Positions 9,901 through 17,693 of a DNA stretch of 64,000 bases are shown here, piece by piece. How positions within the stretch are numbered: position 1 is the first letter of the stretch; each line of letters opens with the position of its first letter. Made by a program: the position numbers and the translations under genes. The notes beneath the pieces were generated by a model. The model was not told where the DNA came from, ran no database searches, and saw nothing but the letters and a program-made list of their open reading frames with translations. Origin of the DNA: Streptomyces sp. Edi2 (GTDB lineage Bacteria > Actinomycetota > Actinomycetes > Streptomycetales > Streptomycetaceae); contig NZ_JBEJGX010000003.1 in assembly GCF_040253635.1 (NCBI RefSeq), positions 4,737,501 to 4,801,500 of the forward strand. The letters run 5' to 3'.

Positions 9901-11534
9901 GCATTGCCCCGGGTGCCCCGCGCATGGGCAGCCGGTACCGGCATCACCGTCGTCTCGTTGCCGGTCGGCCCGTCCGCCCGGTCCGCGCCGCCCGTCGCGC
10001 CGTCCACCGTCGTACCGTCCGCCACCACCGGCAGCTCCAGCACATAGGCACTGCCGCCCGCGCCGGGCCCGCCGCCGGGCACCTCGTGCGTCTGCACCAG
10101 CCCGCCGTGCTTCCGCACGATCCCGCGCACGATCGGCTCATGGACCGGGTCGCCGCCGTCAAACGGGCCGCGCACCTCGATCCGTACGACATCGCCGCGC
10201 TTGGCCGCCGCCACCACGATCGTCGAATCGCCGGGGATCGGCCCCGAACGCCCGCCGACGGCAGCCTCACCGGCCGGCATCCGGCCCGTCGAGTCCACCC
10301 CCGCGACATCCGCGATCAGGTGGGAGAGCGCCTGGGCGATCCGCTCCGCGTCGACCGTCGCCTCTATCGGCGGCGCATGCACCGCGAACTGCGCCCGGCC
10401 GGGACCGATCAGCTCGATCGCGCCCTCCACGCCGGCCGCGACCACACCGTCCAGCGAAACCTTCGTGCGGTTGAGCTTTTCCTTGCCGGAGTCCAGCCGC
10501 TGATAGCTCAGGACGTTGTCCACCAGCGTCGTCATCCGGGCGTGGCCGGCCGCGAGGTGGTGCAGGATCTGGTTCGCCTCGGGCCAGAGCTGGCCGGCCG
10601 GGTCGGAGGCGAGCGTGCCCAGCTCGCCCTTCAGCTCCTCCAGCGGCCCGCGCAGCGCCTGGTCGAGCACCGCCAGCAGCTGGGTGTGCCGGGCCGCCAG
10701 CGAGTCGAACGCACGGCGGTCGGTGAAGGTCATCACCGCGCCGACGAGCTGATCGCCGTCCCGCACCGGCGCCGTCGTCAGATCGACGGGCACCGCCCGC
10801 CCGTCCTTCGACCACAGCGCCTGCCCGCGCACCCGGTGCTTGCGCCCGGACTTGAGGGTGTCGGCCAGCGGGGTGTCCTCCCACGGCAGCGCCGAGCCGT
10901 CCGCCCGCGAGTGGTGGATCAGCGGGTGCAGCTCCTTGCCGCCCAGCTCGCTCGCCCGGAACCCCAGGATCTGCGCGGCGGACGGATTGACCAGGACGAC
11001 CTTGCCCTCGGCGTCCACACCGACCACGCCCTCGGCCGCGGCCCGCAAGATCATCTCGGTCTGCCGCTGCTGGCGGGCCAGCTCGGTCTCGGTGTCCAGC
11101 GTCCCGGTCAGATCACGGACGACGAGCATCAGCAGCTCATTGCCCGTGTAGCCATTGCGGTGATCGGCGTACGCGGCCTCGAAGGCGGACTCGTACGGGG
11201 TGCGCCCGTCCTCCAGGTTGGCGCTGGTCACCTCGACCAGCAGCTCGGTCCCGTCCGTCCGCCGCGCGACCATGCGGGTCGGCTTCGTCCGGCCGCCCTC
11301 GGTGTCCTCGTCCCGGCGCCGCATGGAGCCGGGGATGCGCTTGGAGTCGAAGGACGGCAGCAGATCGAGCAGCCCGCGCCCCACCAGGGCCGTGCCCGGC
11401 GCCTCGAAGGTCTCCAGCGCGATGGAGTTGGCGTTGACGACCGTGCCGTTGCAGTTGACGAGCAACAGCGCGTCGGGGAGGGCATCGAGTATGGCTGCGA
11501 GGCGAGCAGCGCCTCGGGATGGCCTGCTGCTCAC
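6921..11534 (-). CDS. Giant PAS / degenerate kinase / receiver signalling protein
   Basis: 1537 residues. Two PAS-like domains occupy the N-terminus (~10-75 and ~150-270). A kinase-like core follows, but its H-box reads LDQALRGPLEEL, with Gln where the phospho-acceptor His should be, and the N-box (ALSHLIADVAG) and G-boxes are eroded. Residues ~500-1290 are a low-complexity Gly/Pro/Gln/Ala linker with seven Arg-rich motifs (PTGRRRARH, GTGRRRARR, PTGRRRGRP, GSGRRRKLA and others). The C-terminus holds a weak receiver-like fold (LLVWPAPDV...ALFVDPL) and then a clearer receiver (RVLLIEENDA, LVVMDLMQ, VVYTSADM) in which the usual conserved Lys is replaced (FLAERST). The start is GTG 11534 with gaggaag upstream. 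It is probably a scaffold or sensor rather than an active kinase. Confidence 0.88.
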   Translation of the reverse strand: MSSRPSRGAARLAAILDALPDALLLVNCNGTVVNANSIALETFEAPGTALVGRGLLDLLPSFDSKRIPGSMRRRDEDTEGGRTKPTRMVARRTDGTELLVEVTSANLEDGRTPYESAFEAAYADHRNGYTGNELLMLVVRDLTGTLDTETELARQQRQTEMILRAAAEGVVGVDAEGKVVLVNPSAAQILGFRASELGGKELHPLIHHSRADGSALPWEDTPLADTLKSGRKHRVRGQALWSKDGRAVPVDLTTAPVRDGDQLVGAVMTFTDRRAFDSLAARHTQLLAVLDQALRGPLEELKGELGTLASDPAGQLWPEANQILHHLAAGHARMTTLVDNVLSYQRLDSGKEKLNRTKVSLDGVVAAGVEGAIELIGPGRAQFAVHAPPIEATVDAERIAQALSHLIADVAGVDSTGRMPAGEAAVGGRSGPIPGDSTIVVAAAKRGDVVRIEVRGPFDGGDPVHEPIVRGIVRKHGGLVQTHEVPGGGPGAGGSAYVLELPVVADGTTVDGATGGADRADGPTGNETTVMPVPAAHARGTRGNAADTGEGSGNGAGHGSGHGDQGPGGEGHEGGDEGRPGGSGGPGGSGGSGGTGGTGGPLGGNGGAVVPEQARGAQPTGRRRARHSGAEQGADHGAHPGGPGAGPGAGAAHGAVGDGRTGTGELGPGAAEGGRGAHPPHGDGGPVTQGGRPGDGAGLPPGMTGAESVPPTGRRRARQDTTEGGGLPALPSGTGQSSGSGQTSGSGQTSGSGQQPGHGPVAGAQGGPAAGAKALPGATPSANGQASAPVPAPATGPGSAPAPARPLPARPQIPGQASAPGQASGQASVPGQTPAPGQPHVPGQAPAPGVPQGLGPVQPGGRRARRALAEAPERSAQGDREPASAAAASRGQQQAGARTAFALPPAAADRSPQSSLPATADQVPAQAGPQEAAGPQEAAGTGRRRARRPVANGPEQATSGGQPGYELEAAVNAGAAHGEWDGEPTGRRRARRAAAEERAAAAMADSESSGTFVAGPEGLVAQHTEPAEATGTATGTAPGIAQAQPQAPTAGQAPAQAPDASAHQAPNAPQPPHGPPATQDPQNPQSTQAPGAPAPTGRRRGRPSPAEEAAGQPPVPPQGGPAAGPHHQPLPPAAEDDAHAAGHSHGRAFSVRTLGQGVPFTQQIADQQRPQVPPPPGTPPPGSTPPGGTSAGSGRRRKLAAPPQEGTATGSMPAEARPHPGAPQPQQQQPRPPAPNQAPAPPQSPPQPHPHLMDAGEGRAFAISAPDEGSEGPEPLDGPNGAIEVMDRRPMPMDDELPPEPLDNPRRLLVWPAPDVATQQALSDRGYRPVIVNSREEVDAQIAAYPAALFVDPLTGPITRTALQSLRQAAGAAKVPVLVTAGLGQAPREAAYGADPAVLLKALAPRDSEVHPPRVLLIEENDAIAGALTTSLERRGMQVARAGGDADAVTLAAQMRPNLVVMDLMQVRRRRAGIVDWLRANGLLDHTPLVVYTSADMDPAQLPRLAAGETVLFLAERSTNAEVQARIVDLLAKIGTN

Positions 11535-11726
11535 GACGACGCTTCCTCCCTGTTACCGCACCTTGCCGACCCACCGTGGCGGATCGCTGGAATGGAGTCT
11601 ACGGGCACTTGCCCCAGGCGCGGAGGCGGATGACGAGGAGGTAATGCCACGGCCTTGTGCGACTCACCGCACGCCCGACATGTACCCCTCGTCCTGACCT
11701 GGCGCGCTACTAGGGCACGAACCGGG

Positions 11727-12725
11727 TCAGGAACTGGTCGAAGGGAGCAGGGGTTCGAACCGGCCCCAGCGGCTGATCTCACACCCATTGGTGCGCCGGA
11801 AATCCGCGTTGACGGGGCGCCCCGCCCAGGTCCCGGTGACATGCGCGGTGGCCGGGCCGCCGTACATCATCGTGCAGTTCACGCCCTGCGGTACGGGGGC
11901 GAACGGGTCTTTGCCCCACTTCGTCATCCCGTCCAGCTTGGCGCAGGCGCCCTTGATGTGACGGTGGTTGCCCCTGCCCGGATGGCAGTACAGCTCGAAG
12001 GTGCCATCGGTGGCCGCCGAACCGGAGCCGTGGACGGTGACGGTGAGGTGGTCGGCGGGGGTGCGGGGAGAGACCGGTGTGCCGGGGGAATCCGGTGTGC
12101 GGCGGGAAACCGGCGTGCCGTGGCCGACGGGCGTGCCATGGGTGACGGGCGTGTTGTGGCCGCCGGACGTGTCGCGGCCGAGGGGCGGGCGGTGGCCGAG
12201 GGGCGCGTCGTGACCGGCGGGGGTGCCGTGTCCGAGGGAGGCTCCGTGACCGGTGGTGGTGCTGTGGCCGAGGGGTACGTCGTGACGAGCGGGTGTGGGG
12301 ATGCGGTGATCGACGGGTGCCTCGTGACCGACGGGGGTGCGGTGCTCGCGAGTCGCGCCGCCTGCAACGGGTCTGCCGTGATCAACGTGTCTGGCATGCC
12401 CGGTGCGACCGGTGCGGTCGGTGCGACCGGTGCGGCCGGGGTGAGCGGTGCGGCCGGGGTGAGCGGCGGTTGGGAGGTGGCCCGCGCCCGTGATGTCACT
12501 GATGCCGCTGATGCCGCCCCCGGACCAGTGGTGCCGCAGCGGGATCGGGGCGGCCGACGCGGCGGGCGCCGCCAGGACCAGCGCCGCGCTGACGGAGACG
12601 ACGGACACGGCGGCGGTGGCGGAGACGCGGCCCGCGGCGGCCGTGGTGGCGGTCAGGCGGGTCGCGGCCGTGGTGGCGGCGCTGGCGGCCGCGGCGAAGA
12701 GGGACGACATCCGGCGGTGCGGCAT
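11727..12725 (-). CDS. SSI-family (subtilisin inhibitor-like) secreted protein with His-rich linker
   Basis: 332 residues, about twice the usual ~145 of SSI precursors. The N-terminus has a long signal sequence ending near LAAPAASAAP. The last ~110 residues match the Streptomyces subtilisin inhibitor family: TVTVHG..., FELYCHPG, GACAKL, the reactive loop NCTMMYGGP and NGCEISRWGRF, with the four expected cysteines. By analogy with SSI (Met73-Val74) the P1 residue would be the first Met of TMMY. In between lie ~170 residues of imperfect Gly-His-Thr-Pro repeats (GHGTPVGHGTP, GHDAPLGH). ATG 12725 has ggag upstream and is preferred to an in-frame ATG at 12803. It would inhibit extracellular serine proteases; the linker may bind metal or the cell wall (inference). 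Confidence 0.82.
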   Translation of the reverse strand: MPHRRMSSLFAAAASAATTAATRLTATTAAAGRVSATAAVSVVSVSAALVLAAPAASAAPIPLRHHWSGGGISGISDITGAGHLPTAAHPGRTAHPGRTGRTDRTGRTGHARHVDHGRPVAGGATREHRTPVGHEAPVDHRIPTPARHDVPLGHSTTTGHGASLGHGTPAGHDAPLGHRPPLGRDTSGGHNTPVTHGTPVGHGTPVSRRTPDSPGTPVSPRTPADHLTVTVHGSGSAATDGTFELYCHPGRGNHRHIKGACAKLDGMTKWGKDPFAPVPQGVNCTMMYGGPATAHVTGTWAGRPVNADFRRTNGCEISRWGRFEPLLPSTSS

Positions 12726-12967
12726 CACAGGCTCCAGGGAGGCGAGTGCGGGGCGGTACGCGGCACGTACACGCCGGGGGCGCACGACGACGCGAGTCGC
12801 CACGGCCCCGACACTTCTAACGCGCTGCCGCCCCCGACGTTGCGCTGCAGGAACGTCTTTGCTCGCCGGCCCGCACGCCTAGTACCGTAGGGGGCGATTG
12901 GTGACAGCCCTGGGGGCTGTGCCATCATCTGGACACACCACAGCGTGCCTGCACGCGTGGGGTGTGT

Positions 12968-13058
12968 GGAGGCGTCGCCTAGTCCGGTCTATGGCGCCGC
13001 ACTGCTAATGCGGTTTGGGGCTTACCCCCCATCGAGGGTTCAAATCCCTCCGCCTCCG
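12968..13058 (+). tRNA. tRNA-Ser (anticodon GCU)
   Basis: A 91-nt class II tRNA. The acceptor stem ggaggcg/cgcctcc has discriminator G. The anticodon loop is ctgctaa (GCT), a long variable arm is present, and the T-loop is gttcaaatc. CCA is not encoded. A strong terminator follows directly. Confidence 0.96.
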
Positions 13059-13066
13059 CTCTTCTT

Positions 13067-13110
13067 CGTTCAGGCCCCGGTCCTCACAGACCGGGGCCTG
13101 AACGCTTTTC
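13067..13110 (+). terminator. Intrinsic terminator of tRNA-Ser
   Basis: A perfect 15-bp stem (gttcaggccccggtc, 13068-13082, with its complement at 13089-13103) and a 6-nt loop are followed by gcttttc. Confidence 0.88.
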
Positions 13111-13172
13111 TGCCCTTCCAAAGCGATCTTCCGGGCCCTGCGGCAAGGCCACCTGCCCCCGCACAGGCAATC

Positions 13173-13232
13173 TGCTCCCTGCTCCCCCTGCTCCCCCTGC
13201 TCCCCCTGCTCCCCCTGCTCCCCCTGCTCCCG
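13173..13232. repeat. 9-bp tandem repeat (tgctccccc), about six copies
   Basis: Downstream of the tRNA-Ser terminator the unit tgctccccc is repeated five times nearly exactly, flanked by partial copies. It lies in the ~365-base gap before the HD-domain gene, where no coding region is seen. A second small repeat (ccgccatgccatcca) occurs twice around 13365-13410. Confidence 0.8.
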
Positions 13233-13476
13233 GAGCCCCGCCGGCGGCCCGCACCCGCGGAGTGATCTTGCCTTCCCCGCGGCCTCACGTCGCTCCCTCA
13301 GGCGGCTCCTTCAGGTGGCTCCCTCGCACGGCACCGGATTCACCCGCCCGGAGCGCCCCACGCCCCGCCATGCCATCCAGGCGACCCGCGCCCCGCCATG
13401 CCATCCACGGGCAACATCCAGGCCAACCGGATCCGCGTACGGGGCGAGGGTCACCCATCCACGCGACCCTGGACCC

Positions 13477-14148
13477 ATGACACCTCAAGACCGCTCACCC
13501 TCGTCGGCCGCCGACTCCGCCATCGGGGGCATCCCGCTCCCCGACAGCCGGCTGGCCCGGGAAGCCACCGAGCTGATCCGCGATGTCACCGACGACCTCA
13601 TCTACCACCACTCCCGCCGCGTCTACCTCTTCGGCGCCCATCACGGCCGCCGGCACGGCCTGGCCTTCGACCCGGAGCTGCTGTACGTAGGGGCGCTCTT
13701 CCATGACCTCGGCCTCACCGAGAAGTTCCGCACCTCCCAGCAGCGCTTCGAGCTCGACGGCGCCGACGAGGCCCGCGCCTTCCTGACCGCCCGCGGTATC
13801 CCCGCGGACCGCGCCCGCCTGGTCTGGGAGGGCATCGCCCTGCACACCACCCCGGAAATCCCGCACCACATGGCCCCGGAAGTGGCGCTCGTCACAGCCG
13901 GCGTCGAACTCGACGTCCTCGGCATCGGCTACGACACCCTTCCCCCGGAAACCCGCGAGGCCGTCGTCGCCGCGCACCCACGCCCCGACTTCAAGCGCCG
14001 CATCCTCCACGCCTTCCACGCCGGCCTGGCCCACCGCCCCCAGACCACCTTCGGCAACGTGAAGGCCGACGTCCTGGACCGCTTCGAAGAGGACTACACC
14101 CGCCCGAACTTCGTCCAGATCATCGAGGACTCCCCCTGGCCCGAATAG
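13477..14148 (+). CDS. HD-domain metal-dependent hydrolase, cyanamide hydratase-like
   Basis: 223 residues. The HD superfamily signature appears as the first ligand region YHHSRRVYLFG (~43-53), the HD doublet LFHDLGL (His76-Asp77), ALHTTPEIPHH (~121-131) and a later Asp (VELDVLGIG). The arrangement resembles the DDI2/cyanamide hydratase branch more than the nucleotide phosphohydrolases, but the true substrate is unknown. ATG 13477 begins the conserved part; longer in-frame extensions contain only low-complexity sequence. It is cytoplasmic and monocistronic, just upstream of tRNA-Arg. Confidence 0.82.
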   Translation: MTPQDRSPSSAADSAIGGIPLPDSRLAREATELIRDVTDDLIYHHSRRVYLFGAHHGRRHGLAFDPELLYVGALFHDLGLTEKFRTSQQRFELDGADEARAFLTARGIPADRARLVWEGIALHTTPEIPHHMAPEVALVTAGVELDVLGIGYDTLPPETREAVVAAHPRPDFKRRILHAFHAGLAHRPQTTFGNVKADVLDRFEEDYTRPNFVQIIEDSPWPE

Positions 14149-14281
14149 CCCCCCGAACCTCCCCAGAGGTGCGTTTCCGCAGGTCAGAGGTGCTGCGAGC
14201 AATGGATTTCGCCTCACGGCGCAGGTCATGTAATGTTGTTCCCGCAACGCCGACCGGCAAGAAAAACCGCCGGAAAGCCAA

Positions 14282-14354
14282 GCGCTCGTAGCTTAACGGA
14301 TAGAGCATCTGACTACGGATCAGAAGGTTGCAGGTTCGAATCCTGCCGAGCGCA
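14282..14354 (+). tRNA. tRNA-Arg (anticodon ACG)
   Basis: 73 nt. The acceptor stem is gcgctcg/cgagcgc with discriminator A, the anticodon loop is ctacgga (ACG), and the T-arm is gcaggttcgaatcctgc. A34 of this tRNA is the substrate of the tRNA adenosine deaminase TadA, whose gene is at 58978-59559. A taatgt -10-like hexamer lies at 14231-14236. The tRNA marks the left edge of the island. Confidence 0.97.
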
Positions 14355-14363
14355 CAGCAGATC

Positions 14364-14397
14364 AAAGCCCCCGCCGGGTAATCCGGACGGGGGCTTT
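14364..14397 (+). terminator. Intrinsic terminator of tRNA-Arg
   Basis: A 10-bp stem aaagcccccg / cgggggcttt encloses a ccgg-type inner stem and is followed by gtc. It can also act on the reverse strand, where a T-run follows the stem. Confidence 0.85.
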
Positions 14398-14465
14398 GTC
14401 GTGCCGTACAGCAGCGAAGTACAGCAACCGGGTCAGCCGGCGCCACCCATCGCTTCGGAAAGCTT

Positions 14466-14744
14466 GCCCGCCGGCAAGAGACGGGCATCCACGTCGACGT
14501 CGACGAGCTCACCGGGGTCTACAAGAACACGACGCGAGGCATCGTCGCCCTGGTCTTCCGCTGCAAGCCGGTCGGCGGTGAGGAGCGCACCTCCAGCGAG
14601 TCGACGGCCGTTACCTGGCTCACGCCCGACGAGGTGGTCGAGTCCATGTCCGAGGTCTACGCGGTCCGGTTCCTGGATGCCCTGGATGGGGCAGGCCCTC
14701 ACGTACGAAGCCACGACGGCAAGCGACTGACGCCCGTGCGATAG
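14466..14744 (+). pseudogene. Nudix hydrolase, C-terminal fragment
   Basis: The frame reading RRQETGIHVDVDELTGVY ... WLTPDEVVESM ... to the stop at 14742-14744 matches the C-terminal two thirds of a Nudix hydrolase. It begins inside the Nudix box: the (R)(E)xxEETG part is present only as RQETGI, and everything upstream, including the first half of the box, is missing. No start codon or Shine-Dalgarno precedes the fragment, so it is a broken relic directly after the tRNA-Arg terminator. Truncation at this point fits insertion or deletion of the mobile element whose remains follow. Confidence 0.65.
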
Positions 14745-14999
14745 AACTTTCCCTACTTCATCAAGCCCCGGCTGCCCTCCGCTCCGCCGGGCGCGCTCCC
14801 GGCTCCGCGCCGGGGCGCCGCTCCTGCCTTCGGCCCGCTCCGCCCACGCTGCGCCGACGCGCGCCCTGGTAAGGATTGGCTGGCGGCGTGAGGTCAGAAC
14901 TGTCGCTCTTTGCGAGATCGTCTACGAGATCCCCATCAGTCGTTAGTTGTGGTGGCGCATGACATTGGTGCCCTGCCACGGTCACCAGGGCGGACACGT

Positions 15000-16616
15000 T
15001 CAGGGTGCATCAGGTGCCCCACCAGACGGTGGAGGCTGACTAGGGTCAGGTTCGGCAGGCGACGTGGAGGCTGGTGAATCGCCGTTGGTGGAGGGGGCCG
15101 GCGGGAGCCCTGCGCGGGCTCTGGTGACATCGGCTTCCGCACGCATCATCTCGGCCCTTGCTCGGATGAGATCCGCCTCGGCTTGTCCCCGGGCCTGCAC
15201 GTACTTGGCGTAAGCGGTCAGAGTGACGCCAATCAAAGTGCCGGTGGCAGTGCCCAGGGCGACGATCGCCGTCACCACCGCGGGGGTATCGGAGGGCCCC
15301 AGCCGTGCGTGCAGTCGGAAGGTTTCGAGCACTTCACGCACGCTGATCGACGCGGCAGCCAGCAAGACGGCGATCCACAATCCGACAACTGCCAATGCCT
15401 TCCAGTCCTGCCTGCCTTCCGAGCCCCTGCCCTGCCTCATCGACGTGGCTACCCTTCCGATCGCTCTGGATGCCCCCTGCACTGCCCTACCGGCGCGCCA
15501 CCGGGAGCGGCGGCTGAGAAGGATGTAGCCGCGTTCGTCGGCTGAGACGTCCTCGGGGTGTTCGGCAAGTCTGTGCAAGGCCTCTTCCAGGTCGGATCCG
15601 CCCAACAAGTGAGCGGGCTCCCGGTGTCGTGCCTGCCAGCGACGGAGGTCGGCCCGCAGCTGCTCCTGCCAGACGCGGAAGCCCCGGTAGTCGACGAGCC
15701 ATTGCCTTAGGCGCGGCCATAGCTGGATCAGCGACTCGTGCGGCAGGTCGACTATCTCCTCTCCGCCGGCACCACTCGGGGCGTGGGAGAGAACGACGAG
15801 CTTGCGGGTGGCCAGCTTCCGTGCCAGGTCGAGGAGGTCGGGGGCGAGGTCGGCGACGCGCATGGGCCTCCGGAAAAAGGTGTCACCGTCGCCGGGCCGG
15901 GCCAGCTGTACGAACAGCCGCCGGGCAGCATGCTGTTCGGCCTGTGTCAGCGTGACCAGGGTGAGGTCCGCGTACACCGCGATCGTGCCCGCGACGCCGC
16001 CCATGGCGTCGTAGGCGGCATGGGTGAGCGTCGAGCGGGTGCGGTGCTTCCAAAGCTCAGTCAGGGTGAGCTGGACCAGCGGCATCCGCCCGGGCTCATT
16101 GCCCGCATCCGTGACGATCCGCTCTGGCAGGCCCGGCTCGAACCACAGTCGTGGCACCGCTTCGACGGGCCCAGTCACCGTCAGCGCCAGTTCATCTCGG
16201 GTCAACGGCGCGAGGAAATGCACGGCCTCGCTGACGAGGTCGGAAGTGCTGGCGGTGACCAGCGCATCGAGGGATTCGGGCCGTACGGTGGTGACAACCC
16301 GCAGCGCGGCGGCGACGTCCTTGCCGGCCAATGAGGCGAGCAGCCCGAACAGGTCACGTGCGGCCCCCGGTTCGGCGCCCGCGTACTCCTCCAGTTGGTC
16401 GACGAAGAGGACGTGTCCGGCGCTGGCGCCACGAGCAAGGACCCTGGCCCGCAGTTCTTCTGTCACATAGTCGGTCTTCAGGAGCTCAGCCAGCCCGTCG
16501 GCCCTACTGTGGCGTTCTGCCTCGCCGAGCGCCGGCTCCAGGAAGTCCGTCAGCGCCCGGGCAAGTATGGCGGCCGCAGGCACCCCGGGCATGGCCCGCA
16601 GCTCGGAAATGCTCAT
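15000..16616 (-). CDS. STAND NTPase, C-terminal part (Walker B onward) with two membrane helices; split from 16628-17446
   Basis: 538 residues, the continuation of the protease/P-loop gene at its right. It starts at ATG 16616 just after a heptamer repeat; gaggg in the last repeat copy could serve as Shine-Dalgarno. The Walker B region HVLFVDQLEEYAG lies near residue 70, followed by the nSTAND1-type helical region (PLVQLTLTELWKHR, IVDLPHESLIQLWPRLRQWL). Two hydrophobic segments (~405-430 and ~455-480) and a Pro/Ser-rich tail end the protein. The Walker A motif is absent because it is encoded in the other ORF. Family members carry both in one chain; many are thought to act in defence or stress signalling. 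Whether the two halves associate, or the gene is off, is unknown. Confidence 0.8.
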   Translation of the reverse strand: MSISELRAMPGVPAAAILARALTDFLEPALGEAERHSRADGLAELLKTDYVTEELRARVLARGASAGHVLFVDQLEEYAGAEPGAARDLFGLLASLAGKDVAAALRVVTTVRPESLDALVTASTSDLVSEAVHFLAPLTRDELALTVTGPVEAVPRLWFEPGLPERIVTDAGNEPGRMPLVQLTLTELWKHRTRSTLTHAAYDAMGGVAGTIAVYADLTLVTLTQAEQHAARRLFVQLARPGDGDTFFRRPMRVADLAPDLLDLARKLATRKLVVLSHAPSGAGGEEIVDLPHESLIQLWPRLRQWLVDYRGFRVWQEQLRADLRRWQARHREPAHLLGGSDLEEALHRLAEHPEDVSADERGYILLSRRSRWRAGRAVQGASRAIGRVATSMRQGRGSEGRQDWKALAVVGLWIAVLLAAASISVREVLETFRLHARLGPSDTPAVVTAIVALGTATGTLIGVTLTAYAKYVQARGQAEADLIRARAEMMRAEADVTRARAGLPPAPSTNGDSPASTSPAEPDPSQPPPSGGAPDAP

Positions 16617-16637
16617 GCCCTCAGCCCTCAGCCCTCA
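16617..16637. repeat. Heptamer tandem repeat (gccctca x3) at the split of the protease/STAND gene
   Basis: Three exact copies of gccctca (tgagggc on the coding strand) lie between the two ORFs; a degenerate copy gcccgca follows. One copy would give an uninterrupted frame (...RLRAEG-MSISELR...). Two or more copies create an in-frame TGA, and three place the downstream ATG in a different frame. Seven is not a multiple of three, so copy-number slippage switches the fusion. Confidence 0.88.
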
Positions 16638-17446
16638 GCCCGCAGCCGGGGCAGCACCCCTGCCCGTACGAGGGACGACTTTCCGCAGCCCGCGGGCCCG
16701 ACCACCACTGTCACCGGCTGCGTGCGCACGGCCGTGTGTAGGCGCGTGGTGTTGTTGTCGCGGCCGTAGAAGAACTCCGCGTCCTCCTCCGTGAACGCCG
16801 AGAGCCCCTGGAACGGGCAGCGCGGCTGGAGGATCGGTTCATTGACCAGCGCGTCCGACGGCAACAGATGTGCGGTGCTCTCGCCCAGGTTCGCGGCGAC
16901 CATCATTCCGACGACGCCGTACAGCCTGCTGTCCCAGACCGGCGCTCCGCTGAACTCCTCCAGGCTGCGCGGCCCCGGCCCCTGTGTCTCCATCTGCACC
17001 CAGCCCAAGGCCTGCCCGGCGCCCAGTGTGCCCCAGACCCAGACGCCGTGGTCGGCCCCGGCCGGGTAGCCGAACGCCCTGAAATCGTTGCGCGGTGTGT
17101 CGGTCCTCTCGACGAACGGCACCGGTCGTCCGCCCTCGACGGCCGTGTCCAGGCGCAGCAGCGCGACATCCGCCCCGCCGAACCGCCAGGACACCACCGT
17201 CGTCCGTACCCGAGGGCGGCCGTCCAGCAGCGGAAAGTCGAGGTCCACCGGCTGGCTTGGTGCCTGCTCGGCGGTAGCCGACACCCCGAGCGCCCTGGCG
17301 ACGACATGGGCGCAGGTGCACACCACATCGGTCCTTACGAGGAACCCGGCGCCGACCGCCTCACCCGTGGCCGAGCGGACCCGCACCTGCGACGCCTCCA
17401 CGATGTCGCTCACCCATCCAGAGACCACGAGCCCCCCATTGCTCAC
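16628..17446 (-). CDS. Trypsin-like serine protease + Walker A segment of a STAND NTPase
   Basis: About 272 residues. The N-terminal module is an intact trypsin-like protease: GAGFLV, catalytic His in CTCAHVV, Asp in ADVALLRL and Ser in EEFSGAPVW, then GVVGMMV. A PFQGLSAFTEEDAEFFYGR linker typical of nSTAND1 proteins leads into Walker A (VVVGPAGCGKSSLVRAG). The ORF stops four residues after RLRAEG, inside the heptamer repeat, so Walker B and all the rest lie in the next ORF (15000-16616). Start choice is weak: GTG 17446 has no clear Shine-Dalgarno, a GTG at 17428 follows gggggg, and the frame stays open to a TTG at 17500. The fused architecture is known in actinobacterial effector systems; the exact role here is inference. 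Confidence 0.82.
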   Translation of the reverse strand: MSNGGLVVSGWVSDIVEASQVRVRSATGEAVGAGFLVRTDVVCTCAHVVARALGVSATAEQAPSQPVDLDFPLLDGRPRVRTTVVSWRFGGADVALLRLDTAVEGGRPVPFVERTDTPRNDFRAFGYPAGADHGVWVWGTLGAGQALGWVQMETQGPGPRSLEEFSGAPVWDSRLYGVVGMMVAANLGESTAHLLPSDALVNEPILQPRCPFQGLSAFTEEDAEFFYGRDNNTTRLHTAVRTQPVTVVVGPAGCGKSSLVRAGVLPRLRAEG

Positions 17447-17693
17447 ACGTTGATCAGCACATGGCACATCAGCATCTTTTTGTGCAGCGGCATCGCACAA
17501 CTAACCGTGCGCAGAACCTGATTGAGGCTGCGCACACTGCATGGTCCGTACACAGCACCCGCTCGGCCCCAGCTCAGACACAAGCAGCAGAGTAGCGGTC
17601 AGGACTTCGCGGCCACGGTCGTTCGATCAAGCTCTTTAACCGCTCGCCGCCGTCCCGAAGCAGCTCACGTTCGGGGATCTCGTCGAACCAACG

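Noticed and set aside
9492..11633. 713-codon plus-strand open frame
   Set aside because: Antisense to the PAS-receiver gene, Arg/Pro-rich, no motifs, no Shine-Dalgarno.
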